From Roseibium suaedae (GTDB taxonomy: Bacteria; Pseudomonadota; Alphaproteobacteria; Rhizobiales; Stappiaceae), in contig NZ_FRBW01000008.1 of NCBI RefSeq assembly GCF_900142725.1, forward strand, positions 1-64,000: DNA of 64,000 bases, read 5' to 3'. The position numbers were made by a program, and so were the translations under genes. This document shows positions 1-9,060 of this stretch, piece by piece (positions within the stretch are counted from its first letter, which is position 1; each line of letters starts with the position of its first letter). The notes under the pieces are model-generated. The model made no database searches. It was not told the origin of the DNA and saw only the letters and a program-made list of their open reading frames with translations.

Positions 1-902
1 GTGATGCGGGTGAAGGCCAGATAGTTCGAGAAGATTGCAGAGCAGGCAACGATCGTGACGATCATGACCGTGGCACGGATCGCTCCGCTGACCGACTTGT
101 TGAACTGCACGAAGGTCAGAGATCGCTGGAACAGAACGATAATCAGCGACCCCATTACCCCGAGCGCTGCCGCTTCCGAAGGTGAGGCAATCCCGCCATA
201 GATTGCGCCAATCACCGCCACCATAAGAAGGATCATCGGAATGACGTGCCGGCTGTCCCTGACGGCCTTGTTCAAAACAAAAGGATCGCCTTTCGGCGCC
301 TGGTCGGTCGTATTGGCTATAAATTTGATGACGACTGCGAGCCCTGCCGCAGTAAGAAGACCCGGAATGATACCGGCGATAAACAGCTTGCCGATCGATG
401 TTTCCGTCAAGACACCGTATACCACAAGTACGATCGACGGAGGAACGACCACCGCAAGCGTACCGCCGACACTGACGACTGCAGCTGCCAGCCGGTCGGA
501 ATATCTGTGCGCACGCATTTCCGGGAAGGCGGAAGCTGCCATTGCAGCGGTGGAAGCCGTTGAGCTGCCGACAAGGGCAGCAAGAATGACCGAGGCGCCG
601 ACAGTGGCGATTGCAAGCCCACCGCGAACATGCCCGACCCAGGATTGGCAGGCAATGATGGCCCGCCGGGTCACATCCCCTGCTGTCAGCAACTCCGCCA
701 TCAGAATGAAGAGCGGCACCGCCACGAGAATGAAAGAGGCGGATGAATCGAAGAATGTCCGCTCAAGGACTGCCAGCGCCGGGCGTATTCCAAGTTGAGC
801 CGCAAGCCCAAGCGTTCCGGCAATTCCCATGGCGAAGGCAATGGGCACCCGGTTGACCATGAGGGCAGCCAACACGGTCAGAATAACGAGAAATGTAAGC
901 AT
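1..902 (-). CDS. TRAP transporter large permease DctM (partial)
   Basis: Large membrane subunit of a TRAP transporter, which imports organic acids using an ion gradient. The visible 300 residues start MLTFLVILTVL and are almost entirely hydrophobic helices. Family-typical stretches include AVPLFILMAELL, GSSTASTAAMAA, GGTLAVVVPPSIVLVVYG and SPSEAAALG. The frame stays open to the window edge, so the C-terminal third of a protein that is normally about 430 residues lies outside. The ATG at 902 was chosen because it opens a hydrophobic first helix; its ribosome-binding site is weak. It is the last visible gene of the leftward operon acyl-CoA ligase, MaoC, DctQ, DctP, DctM and would work with the two upstream TRAP subunits. 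Confidence 0.93.
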   Translation of the reverse strand, partial: MLTFLVILTVLAALMVNRVPIAFAMGIAGTLGLAAQLGIRPALAVLERTFFDSSASFILVAVPLFILMAELLTAGDVTRRAIIACQSWVGHVRGGLAIATVGASVILAALVGSSTASTAAMAASAFPEMRAHRYSDRLAAAVVSVGGTLAVVVPPSIVLVVYGVLTETSIGKLFIAGIIPGLLTAAGLAVVIKFIANTTDQAPKGDPFVLNKAVRDSRHVIPMILLMVAVIGAIYGGIASPSEAAALGVMGSLIIVLFQRSLTFVQFNKSVSGAIRATVMIVTIVACSAIFSNYLAFTRI

Positions 903-978
903 CGAGGCGGGCGAGCTCCATAACGGGGTGGTCGGCCGCAAGGGCGGCCGTCCTGTTCCGTGGGATGATGATGCCGGA

Positions 979-1980
979 TTACTTGGTGGTGATTTCGCGA
1001 TAGGTGTCCAGGACAGCCTGGGCCTTCTCGTTTCCGATCCGGTTCACCCAATCAACACTCACCGCGCCGAGCGCTTCGCCCACCGCAGCCAGTTCCTCAT
1101 CCGTGAACTGATAGGTGTCGATGCCTGCGGCCTTCCACTCCTCGACGAAACTGGCAACAGACTCGTCCTGGGCTTTTGCTACATGTGTGGCGGTTTCTGC
1201 CCCCAGCTTGATCATGTCCGCTTTCACGGTCTCGGGCAGCCCGTCGAAGACGCTGGTCTGCACGACCATGACAAAGCTGTAGCCTCCAAAGGAGCCGTTG
1301 GTGGAAATATGGCTGACGACCTCGTTCAGCTTGTAGCCAGGAACCGATGCGAGCGGAAACAGGACCGCATCCAGCCTGCCCCGTTCGATGGCCGTGTAGA
1401 CTTCCGGCCCGGGGATCGAGATGCCGACACCGCCAAGAGCGCGCGCTGTCATGGACTGGGTGGAGCCAGAGGTTCGAATGTCCTTTGACACCCAGTCTGC
1501 AGGTTTGCCGAGCCGCTCCTTCGCAAGCACCTGATACGGCGGCAACACGAAGCCGAAGATCGGTGTCACGCCCGCCGCCATGATTTCGTCCCGCAGCGGC
1601 CCTTCCTTTAGCATTTCCTGCAGGGCATCAGTGCCTTGTTCCGCCGATCCATAAAAGCCGGGCAAGGCCACCACCGAATTCAACGGCAGGACATCGGCGT
1701 GATACGGCGTGCCGAGCAAGGCGGCGTCCAGAATGCCGTTGCGGACCGCATCCAACTGCGCGTCTGCCTTGGTGGCCTGCTGGGCGGGAAAATGCTCAAA
1801 CTTGATCGCCCCGCCGGTCGCCTTTTCAACTGCGGCCATCCACTTGGTCGTCCCCTCGAGAGACACGATGTGGCTGGTCGACTGGAAGTCGCCAAGCCTC
1901 AAGGTTTCTGCCTGTGCAGATGCCATTCCGAGTGCCAGTACGGCCGAAACGGCCGCCAGAAACTTATTCGTCATTTGCAT
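979..1980 (-). CDS. TRAP transporter substrate-binding protein DctP
   Basis: Periplasmic solute receptor of the TRAP system. An N-terminal signal peptide (MQMTNKFLAAVSAVLALG, then a cleavage region around ASAQA) precedes a DctP/TAXI-type domain of about 310 residues. The segment ADAQLDAVRNGILDAAL and the arginine in DIRTSGSTQS match the region where TRAP receptors usually hold a substrate carboxylate. The start at 1980 was chosen over the upstream codon at 1995 because GGAGG lies just before it. The gene is 24 bases downstream of dctQ. The substrate is unknown; the neighbouring CoA ligase suggests a carboxylic acid that is activated after uptake (inference). Confidence 0.93.
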   Translation of the reverse strand: MQMTNKFLAAVSAVLALGMASAQAETLRLGDFQSTSHIVSLEGTTKWMAAVEKATGGAIKFEHFPAQQATKADAQLDAVRNGILDAALLGTPYHADVLPLNSVVALPGFYGSAEQGTDALQEMLKEGPLRDEIMAAGVTPIFGFVLPPYQVLAKERLGKPADWVSKDIRTSGSTQSMTARALGGVGISIPGPEVYTAIERGRLDAVLFPLASVPGYKLNEVVSHISTNGSFGGYSFVMVVQTSVFDGLPETVKADMIKLGAETATHVAKAQDESVASFVEEWKAAGIDTYQFTDEELAAVGEALGAVSVDWVNRIGNEKAQAVLDTYREITTK

Positions 1981-2004
1981 AACATCTCCTCCCAATTGAT
2001 GCCT

Positions 2005-2490
2005 TCACTGCCCTGCGACGTCGCCTCTCCTCCAAGCGTCGTGCAGCAGCCTCACAACCAGAACGCCAGATCCCAGGGGGATGACGGCATAGGCCCACCC
2101 AAGCGGCCAGTCGATGACCCCGTATTCCACATCGCCGTGCAGGATGGCTTTCATGGCGAATTTCCCGGACATCCAGGTGACCCCGGCAAAGAACACTGCA
2201 GGCAGGATCAGGCGCAGCTTGGAGATCAGGGTCCCGAACAGACCGGGCAAGTGTTCAGGCATGAACTCCAGCGCCAGATGGCCGCCGTCGCGGAACACCC
2301 GCGACAGCGACAAGGTGGCCAGGGCCGGCATCAGATACAGCTCGGTCAACTCGAACTGGATCTGAACCGGCCGGTTCGCAACCAGACGCAGAATGATGTC
2401 CGCGTTGATCAGAACCGCCACGGCGACAAGGCTCAGGCAGCCCGCCAGATGCAGGATGTCCTCCAATTTTCGCAGAGTTCTTTCAAACAT
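2005..2490 (-). CDS. TRAP transporter small permease DctQ
   Basis: Small four-helix membrane subunit of the TRAP transporter (161 residues, the usual size). Hydrophobic segments start near residues 15, 45, 85 and 125. The stretch SRVFRDGGHLALEFM is typical of DctQ. The gene lies between the MaoC-like gene and dctP in the same leftward operon, so the subunits of one transporter are encoded together. DctQ is thought to stabilise or scaffold DctM. Confidence 0.9.
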   Translation of the reverse strand: MFERTLRKLEDILHLAGCLSLVAVAVLINADIILRLVANRPVQIQFELTELYLMPALATLSLSRVFRDGGHLALEFMPEHLPGLFGTLISKLRLILPAVFFAGVTWMSGKFAMKAILHGDVEYGVIDWPLGWAYAVIPLGSGVLVVRLLHDAWRRGDVAGQ

Positions 2491-2526
2491 CGGCCGAGCC
2501 TCCCTTGCCGTCGGCGAACCCTGATG

Positions 2527-3666
2527 TCAGCGCTTCGGCAATTCGACGATTGCCGAGCCGATTGCGGACAGTTCCCCGTCCTGCTGTTCGGCGCGTTGCT
2601 GAACCTCGACGAGAAAATGGCCGTTTTCCTCGAATTTGCGCGAAACCGTCCCGCGAATGAGAATGATGTCGCCTTCCGGATTGTGACGGCGCACCTGACA
2701 TTTTGCCTGGCGCAGGAACCCGTCATCTCCCATCCAGTTCGTGATCTGATGGGTGAGCCAGGATGTGCGCTCGGGACCGTAGTCATAAGCGCCCGGAGCA
2801 CCGACCTCGAGGGCGAATTCTTCTTCCCAATGGACACGCTCGGGACAATCCGGAATGCCGTAACGGTTCTTCGGTCCGGCGCTCGGATGCTTCTGCTGAA
2901 GCTGCCAGGCCAGCTTGTTGGCGCGGATGTACAGGCCACCCCAGCCCTGGGCATAAGCGATGAAGCCTGTGGCAGTCATCGGCCCCTTCACCATGACAGG
3001 CAGCTCCTCGCCCTCCTTCACGTCATCCCAATACCGGGCTTCCGCACCGCGAACGGTCTCCTGTTCGTAGTACTTGTAAAAGCCGTCAAGCTCAGCCTGG
3101 GTCCAGACGCGGCGCCCCTTTGCTTTCGCTTCCGTGTATTTGGTGCCGTTCTCGCGCGCCTGATCACGGTCCGTGCGGAAGCACCAGCTGTCTGCGTCCG
3201 CAACCAGCTCTCCGGTCTTCGCGTCGTAGAAATCGACATGATAGATCTGCTGAACGGCACGGCCGGCAAACCGGGTGTCATGCTCGACCAGATCCTTCAG
3301 CACGGCCTCGGTGCGAAACTCCATGTTGCGGGTGATGGTCTTGTGCCAAGTCCAGTTTGCGCCGGACCACATGGCATGAACGCCCGGCAGGCCGCCCACG
3401 TAGCCGGAAATGATCCGGTTGGTCGCAAACAGGAAGCTTGGCAGCGCAATCACGTCGCCATACTTGGTGGTCTTCGCGTATTCCGGGTCACACCAGAGCG
3501 GGTTGTCATCGCCAATCCCGTGCGCGTAATGCCGGATATTGTCCCGGGTTGCCTCATAGCACCAGGGCTCGACCGTCTTCTCGATCTTTACGCCGACGCG
3601 TTCGCGGAGTTCGTCCAGTCCTTCCTGCGTGATGCGCGGAAATTTCTTCTGTTCCATATAGTCCAT
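2527..3666 (-). CDS. MaoC-like acyl dehydratase, double hotdog
   Basis: A 379-residue protein with the look of a two-hotdog MaoC/FAS1-like dehydratase. The N-terminal half has the DNIRHYAHGIGDDNPLWCD region, which places acid residues near the active site, followed by SFLFATNRI. The C-terminal half repeats the fold (GPMTATGFIAYAQGWGG, later DIILIRGTVSRKF). Members hydrate or dehydrate acyl-CoA thioesters. Its neighbours are an acyl-CoA ligase upstream and TRAP genes downstream, so the likely role is a hydration step on the CoA ester of the imported acid. The ATG at 3666 is preceded by GGGAGA. The exact substrate cannot be read from the sequence. Confidence 0.82.
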   Translation of the reverse strand: MDYMEQKKFPRITQEGLDELRERVGVKIEKTVEPWCYEATRDNIRHYAHGIGDDNPLWCDPEYAKTTKYGDVIALPSFLFATNRIISGYVGGLPGVHAMWSGANWTWHKTITRNMEFRTEAVLKDLVEHDTRFAGRAVQQIYHVDFYDAKTGELVADADSWCFRTDRDQARENGTKYTEAKAKGRRVWTQAELDGFYKYYEQETVRGAEARYWDDVKEGEELPVMVKGPMTATGFIAYAQGWGGLYIRANKLAWQLQQKHPSAGPKNRYGIPDCPERVHWEEEFALEVGAPGAYDYGPERTSWLTHQITNWMGDDGFLRQAKCQVRRHNPEGDIILIRGTVSRKFEENGHFLVEVQQRAEQQDGELSAIGSAIVELPKR

Positions 3667-3701
3667 TCCATTTCTCCCTAGTCATTTCACTCAAGGTTCG
3701 C

Positions 3702-5261
3702 CTATTCGGCGGCTTCACATTTCTTCGCTTCCAGATCCCTCAGGATCTTGCGGTTGACCTTCCCCGCCGGCGTCTTGGGCAGCTCGTCGACAAATTCGAT
3801 CTGGCGGGGATATTCGTGGCGGGCGAGGCGTGCGCGGACGTGGTTCTGGATCTCTTCGACCAGCCCCGGCGTCTGTGCAGCCTTGAGAATGATGTAGGCC
3901 TTGACCACCAGGCCTCTGAGCGCATCGGGGGCGCCAATCACGCCGCATTCGGCGACAGCGGGATGGCTGAGAATCGCGTCTTCAACCTCGACTGCGCCAA
4001 TGGTCCAGCCCGCAGAGATGATCACGTCATCGGCTCGGCCGCCGTGATAGAAATAGCCGTCCTCGTCAACGCGCCCCAGGTCCTTGGTCGGGAACCACTC
4101 ACCGCGCTTGCGGACCATCAGTTCGCCCGTTTCCCCCGGTGCAGCAGGTGTGCCGTCCGCACGGTGAACTTCGACTTCTACGCCCGGAACGGCCTTGCCC
4201 ATGGCCCCGTCGCGCACTTCCAGGTCATCCGCCCCCGGATAGTTCGCAATGATGACGCCAATTTCCGTGGTGCCGTACATCGAGCGAACCTTGATGCCGA
4301 AGACCTCCTCGACATAGGCGGCGGTTTCTGAATCGATGGGCTCGCCGGTGAAGGAGAGCTTTTCGAGGCAATAGGAAAAGTCCCTCGCCTTTCCGGAGTT
4401 GCGCATCATCCTGTAGTGGGTGGCCGCAGCCGTCAGGTTGGTGATGCGGAAGTCCTGAAGGGCCTTCAGCAAACGGACAGGATCGAATTTCCCGCTGAAC
4501 GTGCCCGTGGAAACGCCCATCGCCAGAGGGGCAAGCGTCCCATGCCACAGACCATGCCCCCAGGCGGGAGAGGACGGGCAGAAGAAACGGTCTCCCGGAC
4601 GGATACCGGTTGCGTAGAGCGCGGCAACCATTAGCGTGACGATGGACTGATGATTGTGCAGCACGGCAGCCGGCAAGGCTCTTGTCGTGCCGGATGTGTA
4701 TTGAAGAACGGCCAGATCGCTGCCTGCCGTGTCCCAATCAAAGGTTTCCGGCAAGCCCATGAGCCCATCCAGAAACGCCTGATCGACGATGGTCACGTTC
4801 CGGGCACCAGCCTCAATGGCATCAGGCGCTTTTTCAGCGTTGGTGAAGAAGATGGCGGGTTTGCAGTCCTCGGCGCGCAGCCGGATTCCGTCGGGTCCGA
4901 ACAGGGAGAACATGGGCACGGCCACGGCCCCTGCCTTGATCACCCCAAACATCGCGCAATAGAACGGCAAGGACGGTTCGATCATCACCGCAACCCGATC
5001 CCCTTTCCGGATGCCTTGCCCCCTGAGGTAGTGGGCGATCTGGGACGACCGGCGGGCAATTTCTGAAAAGGTGATGACCTCGTCTGCGCCGTCGGCATGG
5101 GCAACCCGCAGGGCAACCCTGCCCTCCTCCACATGCCGGTCGATGCATTCGTGGGCGATGTTGAAGCGCTCCCGGCGACCGTCGAACAGCTCCCAAAGCC
5201 CCTCCTTCGAGTAGTGCTTCTGCGCGTCAGCGTAAGACGTGAATTCCGTCAGTCGGGTCAT
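3702..5261 (-). CDS. AMP-dependent acyl-CoA ligase
   Basis: Adenylate-forming acyl-CoA synthetase of 519 residues, which activates a carboxylate with ATP and CoA. Visible motifs are the phosphate loop YTSGTTRALPAAVLHNH, the adenine-site SMYGTTEIG, the hinge GRADDVIISAGWTIGAVEVE and the C-terminal PKTPAGKVNRKILRD with the catalytic lysine. The phosphate loop is unusual: the common TSGTTGxPKG has become TSGTTRALPAA, so a glycine and the usual lysine are missing. The start MTRLTEF was preferred over the longer form starting at 5324, whose extra 21 residues are basic and unlike the family. It is the first gene of the leftward operon and is divergent from iclR. Confidence 0.88.
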   Translation of the reverse strand: MTRLTEFTSYADAQKHYSKEGLWELFDGRRERFNIAHECIDRHVEEGRVALRVAHADGADEVITFSEIARRSSQIAHYLRGQGIRKGDRVAVMIEPSLPFYCAMFGVIKAGAVAVPMFSLFGPDGIRLRAEDCKPAIFFTNAEKAPDAIEAGARNVTIVDQAFLDGLMGLPETFDWDTAGSDLAVLQYTSGTTRALPAAVLHNHQSIVTLMVAALYATGIRPGDRFFCPSSPAWGHGLWHGTLAPLAMGVSTGTFSGKFDPVRLLKALQDFRITNLTAAATHYRMMRNSGKARDFSYCLEKLSFTGEPIDSETAAYVEEVFGIKVRSMYGTTEIGVIIANYPGADDLEVRDGAMGKAVPGVEVEVHRADGTPAAPGETGELMVRKRGEWFPTKDLGRVDEDGYFYHGGRADDVIISAGWTIGAVEVEDAILSHPAVAECGVIGAPDALRGLVVKAYIILKAAQTPGLVEEIQNHVRARLARHEYPRQIEFVDELPKTPAGKVNRKILRDLEAKKCEAAE

Positions 5262-5365
5262 TCTTGTCTGCCTTCCCAATCTCGTCTTCAGACCACCGCG
5301 AGGTGTCCGTCTATCCGTTGACAACGGTAGAGATCACAGGCATCTATTGTCAATACGCTATTATT

Positions 5366-5381
5366 ATTGTATATATACAAT
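5366..5381. promoter_or_regulatory. 16-bp perfect palindrome, candidate operator
   Basis: ATTGTATATATACAAT is its own reverse complement. It lies in the divergent spacer between the acyl-CoA ligase operon and the IclR gene and overlaps the most upstream candidate ATG (5380) of the regulator. A further inverted pair, TTGACAA near 5318 and TTGTCAA near 5346, lies beside it. Placement and symmetry suggest the binding site of the adjacent regulator, controlling both directions; this is inference. Confidence 0.5.
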
Positions 5382-5412
5382 GAAAATGATGGCGACAAAG
5401 GTGATGCAGCCA

Positions 5413-6192
5413 ATGGAAGAGCAGACAAAATCGACGAAGCGAGATGTTCCGGCAGTGACGAGAGCGCTTGCAATTCTGCGGTTTCTCGCCCGATCTCCGG
5501 AACCGGTGGGGGTCAACCCGATCGCGCGGGAACTGGATCTGGTGCCAAGCACCTGTCTGCACATTCTGCGCGTCTTGCAGGATGAGGGACTGGTCGACTT
5601 CGATTCGAAAACGAAGCGGTATTCGATCGGGATCGGCATCTTGCCGCTGGCCCGATCAGCGCTTCAGCGCAACACGTTCTCCAGTCTGGTCCAGCCCAGA
5701 CTGTCCGATCTGTCGAAGAAGTTCGGCGTCACCAGCATTGCCACACAGCTCTCCGAGCCGGGGCAGATGGTCGTTGTGGCACTCTCCCAATCGAGCATGC
5801 CCTTCCGTCTCCAGGTCGATCTCGGAAGCCGGTTTCCAGCCTTGATCAGTGCGACCGGCAGGTTGTTCGCGGCCCATAACCCGCGGGACGAAGAGACCGT
5901 TCGGCGAGAATTCGAGAAGCTCGTCTGGGATCATCCACCCAGCTACGACACCTGGAAGGAAGAGGTTCGCGAAGCCCGCGAGCGCGGCTTTGCCGTAGAC
6001 CAGGGCATCTACATTTCCGGTGTGACGGTGGTGGCAGTTCCGGTCTTCGACGGCACCGGACGGATGGTTCGCTCCATCGTGGCGATCGGCATTTCCGAGC
6101 GCCTGCAGAACAAGGAAATTCCCAAGCTCGCCAAGGCGATGCAGGCCATTCGTGACCACATTCAAGACACGCAGATTGAAACAGGGAGCTAG
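5413..6192 (+). CDS. IclR-family transcriptional regulator
   Basis: IclR-type regulator. The winged helix-turn-helix comes first (PAVTRALAILRFLARS through STCLHILRVLQDEGLVDFD), then the IclR effector domain (TSIATQLSEPGQMVVVALS, later RGFAVDQGIYISGVTVVAVPVFD). The family binds small organic acids and controls adjacent catabolic genes. Starts are possible at 5380, 5389 and 5413. The last was chosen because AAAGGTG precedes it and because the 5380 codon lies inside a perfect palindrome that looks like an operator. It is divergent from the acyl-CoA ligase operon and 3 bases upstream of a thioesterase gene, so it probably controls both groups. Confidence 0.9.
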   Translation: MEEQTKSTKRDVPAVTRALAILRFLARSPEPVGVNPIARELDLVPSTCLHILRVLQDEGLVDFDSKTKRYSIGIGILPLARSALQRNTFSSLVQPRLSDLSKKFGVTSIATQLSEPGQMVVVALSQSSMPFRLQVDLGSRFPALISATGRLFAAHNPRDEETVRREFEKLVWDHPPSYDTWKEEVREARERGFAVDQGIYISGVTVVAVPVFDGTGRMVRSIVAIGISERLQNKEIPKLAKAMQAIRDHIQDTQIETGS

Positions 6193-6195
6193 GCA

Positions 6196-6624
6196 GTGCT
6201 GACGCAGGACATCGTTCCGGAGGGCTGGAAAGCCGCAAGAATAGACGGGTTCATCGGGCTCATGGGACCGCTGCTCCGCGCCACAGACCAGGGCGACCAG
6301 GATCGATATGCGCTCCAGACAGACGAACGGCACACTAATGCCATCGGCCTGATCCACGGCGGCGTGCTGACAAGTCTGTTGGATCAGGTCATGGCCATCA
6401 GCGCCTGGAGGGCCGCAGATCGGCGCCCCACCGTGACGGTGCAAATGGAAACCAGGTTTCTGAGTGCGGCCAAAGCGGGCGACTTTCTCGAAATGGAAGC
6501 CCGCATCCGGCACAAGACACAATCGATGATCTTTGCAGAAGCGGAAATCTCAGGGCCAAGTGGCGTTGTTGCGGCCGCCTCCTGCGTCCTCAAGGTCACG
6601 TCGAAAGAGGGCGTCCAGAAATGA
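6196..6624 (+). CDS. PaaI-like hotdog thioesterase
   Basis: Small 142-residue hotdog protein with the PaaI/4HBT signature HTNAIGLIHGGVLTSLLD near residues 36-53, where the HGG turn and the following Asp are typical of acyl-CoA thioesterases. The family releases CoA from blocked or excess acyl-CoA esters. The start is GTG at 6196, only 3 bases after the IclR stop. The gene ends in a 4-base ATGA overlap with the CoA-transferase, so the three genes form one translationally coupled rightward operon. Confidence 0.87.
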   Translation: MLTQDIVPEGWKAARIDGFIGLMGPLLRATDQGDQDRYALQTDERHTNAIGLIHGGVLTSLLDQVMAISAWRAADRRPTVTVQMETRFLSAAKAGDFLEMEARIRHKTQSMIFAEAEISGPSGVVAAASCVLKVTSKEGVQK

Positions 6625-7856
6625 CCCAACCGGAAACAGCATCCCCGACAGGGCCGCTTGCGGGCCTCAAGGTTCTCGATTTCTCGCGCATTCTGTCCGG
6701 CCCTTATGCCAGCATGGTGCTTGCGGATTTCGGGGCGGAGGTCATCAAGGTTGAGCCCATTGGAACCGGCGATGAAACCCGCAATTTCCCCCCGTTCCAG
6801 GAGGGCCTGAGCCACTATTACATGGCTCTGAACCGGAGCAAGAAGAGCATTGCCCTGGATCTGAAATCACTGGAAGGCGTGAAGATCGCACGGGAACTTG
6901 CGCGTCAGAGCGATATCGTCCTGGAGAATTTCCGGCCCGGTGTTATGGAGCGTCTCGGCCTTGGATACGAGACGCTGAAGGAGGACAACGAGCGTCTGAT
7001 CTACTGCTCGATCACAGGGTTTGGCCAGAACAGCCCGCATGGCAACAAACCCGCTTTCGACATCGTGGCTCAAGCCCTGTCCGGTGTCATGAGTGTCAAT
7101 CGGGAGCCCGGACAGGCGCCGAACAAGCTCGGCATTCCGCTCGGCGACATGGCCGGCAGCATCTTTTCCCTGTTTGGCCTTCTGGCCGCCTTACATGAGC
7201 GCAACGCAACAGGCAAGGGACGCCACGTCGAAGTCGCGATGCTCGACAGCCTCATTGCGATGCAAGGCTATCTGTCCCAGATCTACTTCGTGACGGGTAA
7301 GAGCCCGCAGCCGGTGGGAACCCAGCATCCGAGCATCGTGCCTTACGGCTCGTTCCCGACTGCCGACGGCCATGTCATTGTGGCCTGTCTCACCGAGCGG
7401 TTCTGGCACAATTTCGCGCGGTGCCTTGACCTTGAACATCTCATCTCGGATCCGCGCTTTGCTCTTTACCAGCAGCGCCTTGATAACCGTGACCAGCTGG
7501 AACCGCTCATCCATGCTCGCATGAAGCAGGAAACAACGGCTTACTGGCTGGAAAGTCTCGAGAAATTTGACGTGCCCAGTGCACCCATCCTGTCCATCGG
7601 CGAGGCTCTTGACCAGCCCCATGCCATCGAACGCGGCTTGATCGAAACGGTCAGTCACCCACAGGTGGGAGACATCAGGCTGGTGCGGGGACCGGTGCGT
7701 TTCGATGGCATGGCGCCCTCTGCCAGCAGGGCTCCAAGCCTTCTCGGCGCTGACAGTGCGGAGATTCTCGCAGACGTTCTCGGCTATAGGGCCGAGGAGA
7801 TCGCAAGACTCGCCAAAGCCGCAGTGGTTAGCCTCAATGATTCTTCCTCACGGTAG
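6621..7856 (+). CDS. CaiB/BaiF family III CoA-transferase
   Basis: Class III CoA-transferase of 411 residues, which moves CoA between carboxylic acids. The N-terminus GLKVLDFSRILSGPYASM and the stretch DFGAEVIKVEPIGTGDETR are hallmarks. ENFRPGVMERLGLGYETL follows, and GIPLGDMAGSIFSLFG near residue 175 contains the catalytic Asp. It overlaps the thioesterase by 4 bases. It could activate the imported acid with CoA from another thioester, complementing the divergent ATP-dependent ligase. The substrate is not identifiable here. Confidence 0.92.
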   Translation: MTQPETASPTGPLAGLKVLDFSRILSGPYASMVLADFGAEVIKVEPIGTGDETRNFPPFQEGLSHYYMALNRSKKSIALDLKSLEGVKIARELARQSDIVLENFRPGVMERLGLGYETLKEDNERLIYCSITGFGQNSPHGNKPAFDIVAQALSGVMSVNREPGQAPNKLGIPLGDMAGSIFSLFGLLAALHERNATGKGRHVEVAMLDSLIAMQGYLSQIYFVTGKSPQPVGTQHPSIVPYGSFPTADGHVIVACLTERFWHNFARCLDLEHLISDPRFALYQQRLDNRDQLEPLIHARMKQETTAYWLESLEKFDVPSAPILSIGEALDQPHAIERGLIETVSHPQVGDIRLVRGPVRFDGMAPSASRAPSLLGADSAEILADVLGYRAEEIARLAKAAVVSLNDSSSR

Positions 7857-8103
7857 GAAAAGCAAAGTTCGAAGAAGCACAACAGCGCCACTCTGCCTGT
7901 TGGTTCTGTCTCCCGCGGATAAACTAGCGTCAATCTGGCGTCTGCGCTGCCAGGACCAGCTTTTGAGCACGCTTCCGGAGTAAAAATCGGAGTGACCACT
8001 CGTGCGGGTGGGGTCAATACTGCGTCATCGCTGCTTGGCTCCTTTGCTTGGCACAAGCGCTCGGCAGAGATCGGCGAGGTTTGTCCTTGTGTGCTCCAAG
8101 CGA

Positions 8104-9057
8104 CTAGTTACCTGCTCCAGAGAACATCGATGCGCCCGAAATCTGCAGCTCTTCCGGGAACTCAACCTTCAGGATGCAGCCGCTGTCCGATTCAGTGATG
8201 AAGAGTGTTCTGCCTTCCGGACCGCCAAAGGCGCAGTTGGTCGTACCCAGTCCACGAAGCGATCTAACAACGGCGATCGGGCGCCCAAGTTCATCATGAA
8301 CCCAGACCAGGCCCATGCCTGTCTGGCAGACGACGACGCCATTTTGCGAGGTTAGCGCGAGACCATCCGGTCCAGCGCGCCCGCCTGAAAATTGAATGAA
8401 GAGGCCAGCCTTGTTTACCCGGCCGCTCGGAGACAAAGGCAGACGCCAGACCGCATTGGCTCGTGTTACGGCGAGGTAGAGCACATGCTCGTTGATGTCG
8501 AGAACCAGCCCGTTTGGGCTCGGCACCTTGTCGATCAGGCATGTCAGACTACCGGTCTCAGGTTGCCACCTATAGACCCGGCCTGTTGGATCCTGAAGCC
8601 CGGTCTGGCCCTGGTCCGTGAAATAAAGTGCGCCATCCCTGCCGAAATGCAAGTCGTTGCAGCCCTTGAACCCTTCGGTGTCACAGTCACGCAGCGCATG
8701 TGATACCTGCCCCGTCTCCGGGTCCAGTTGCATGATCCCGTTCTGGAAATCGGCAATGAAGATCCTGCCATCGCGATGGATCTTCAATCCGTTCGGCTGC
8801 CCTTCATATTCGGCAATTTGACGGACCGAACCTGACGGATCAGCGCGGAATATCCGGCCGAACGGAATATCGACGAACCAAAGATTGCCACTTCGGTCGA
8901 ACGAAGGGCCCTCCAGAAAGCAGTCAACAGCCTGTCCGCGTCTGTTGCGCTCTGCCCAGTAGGAAGAGACACCACCGCGCCGGAAAGTCTCAGGCAGTTC
9001 CGTGAAGACTTCCGCATGAAGCACGACGGGTTCAGGAAAGGGATATGTAGCAGTCAT
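8104..9057 (-). CDS. SMP-30/gluconolactonase family hydrolase
   Basis: Six-bladed beta-propeller lactonase of 317 residues. The metal-site residues of the SMP-30 family appear in order: Glu in LEGPSFD, Asn in GCNDLHFG, Asn in SPNGLVLD and Asp in GPDGLALT. The family opens sugar-acid or other lactones. It is the last gene of the long leftward operon and starts 3 bases after the TRAP DctM gene. Together with the amidohydrolase and 2-hydroxyacid dehydrogenase of the same operon it points to breakdown of a lactone-forming organic acid (inference). Confidence 0.88.
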   Translation of the reverse strand: MTATYPFPEPVVLHAEVFTELPETFRRGGVSSYWAERNRRGQAVDCFLEGPSFDRSGNLWFVDIPFGRIFRADPSGSVRQIAEYEGQPNGLKIHRDGRIFIADFQNGIMQLDPETGQVSHALRDCDTEGFKGCNDLHFGRDGALYFTDQGQTGLQDPTGRVYRWQPETGSLTCLIDKVPSPNGLVLDINEHVLYLAVTRANAVWRLPLSPSGRVNKAGLFIQFSGGRAGPDGLALTSQNGVVVCQTGMGLVWVHDELGRPIAVVRSLRGLGTTNCAFGGPEGRTLFITESDSGCILKVEFPEELQISGASMFSGAGN

Positions 9058-9060
9058 GGG

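Noticed and set aside
1636-3681. Long + strand open frame of 681 codons
   Set aside because: It is antisense to dctP, dctQ and the MaoC-like gene, whose protein features are clear; GC-rich coding regions often leave the opposite strand open.
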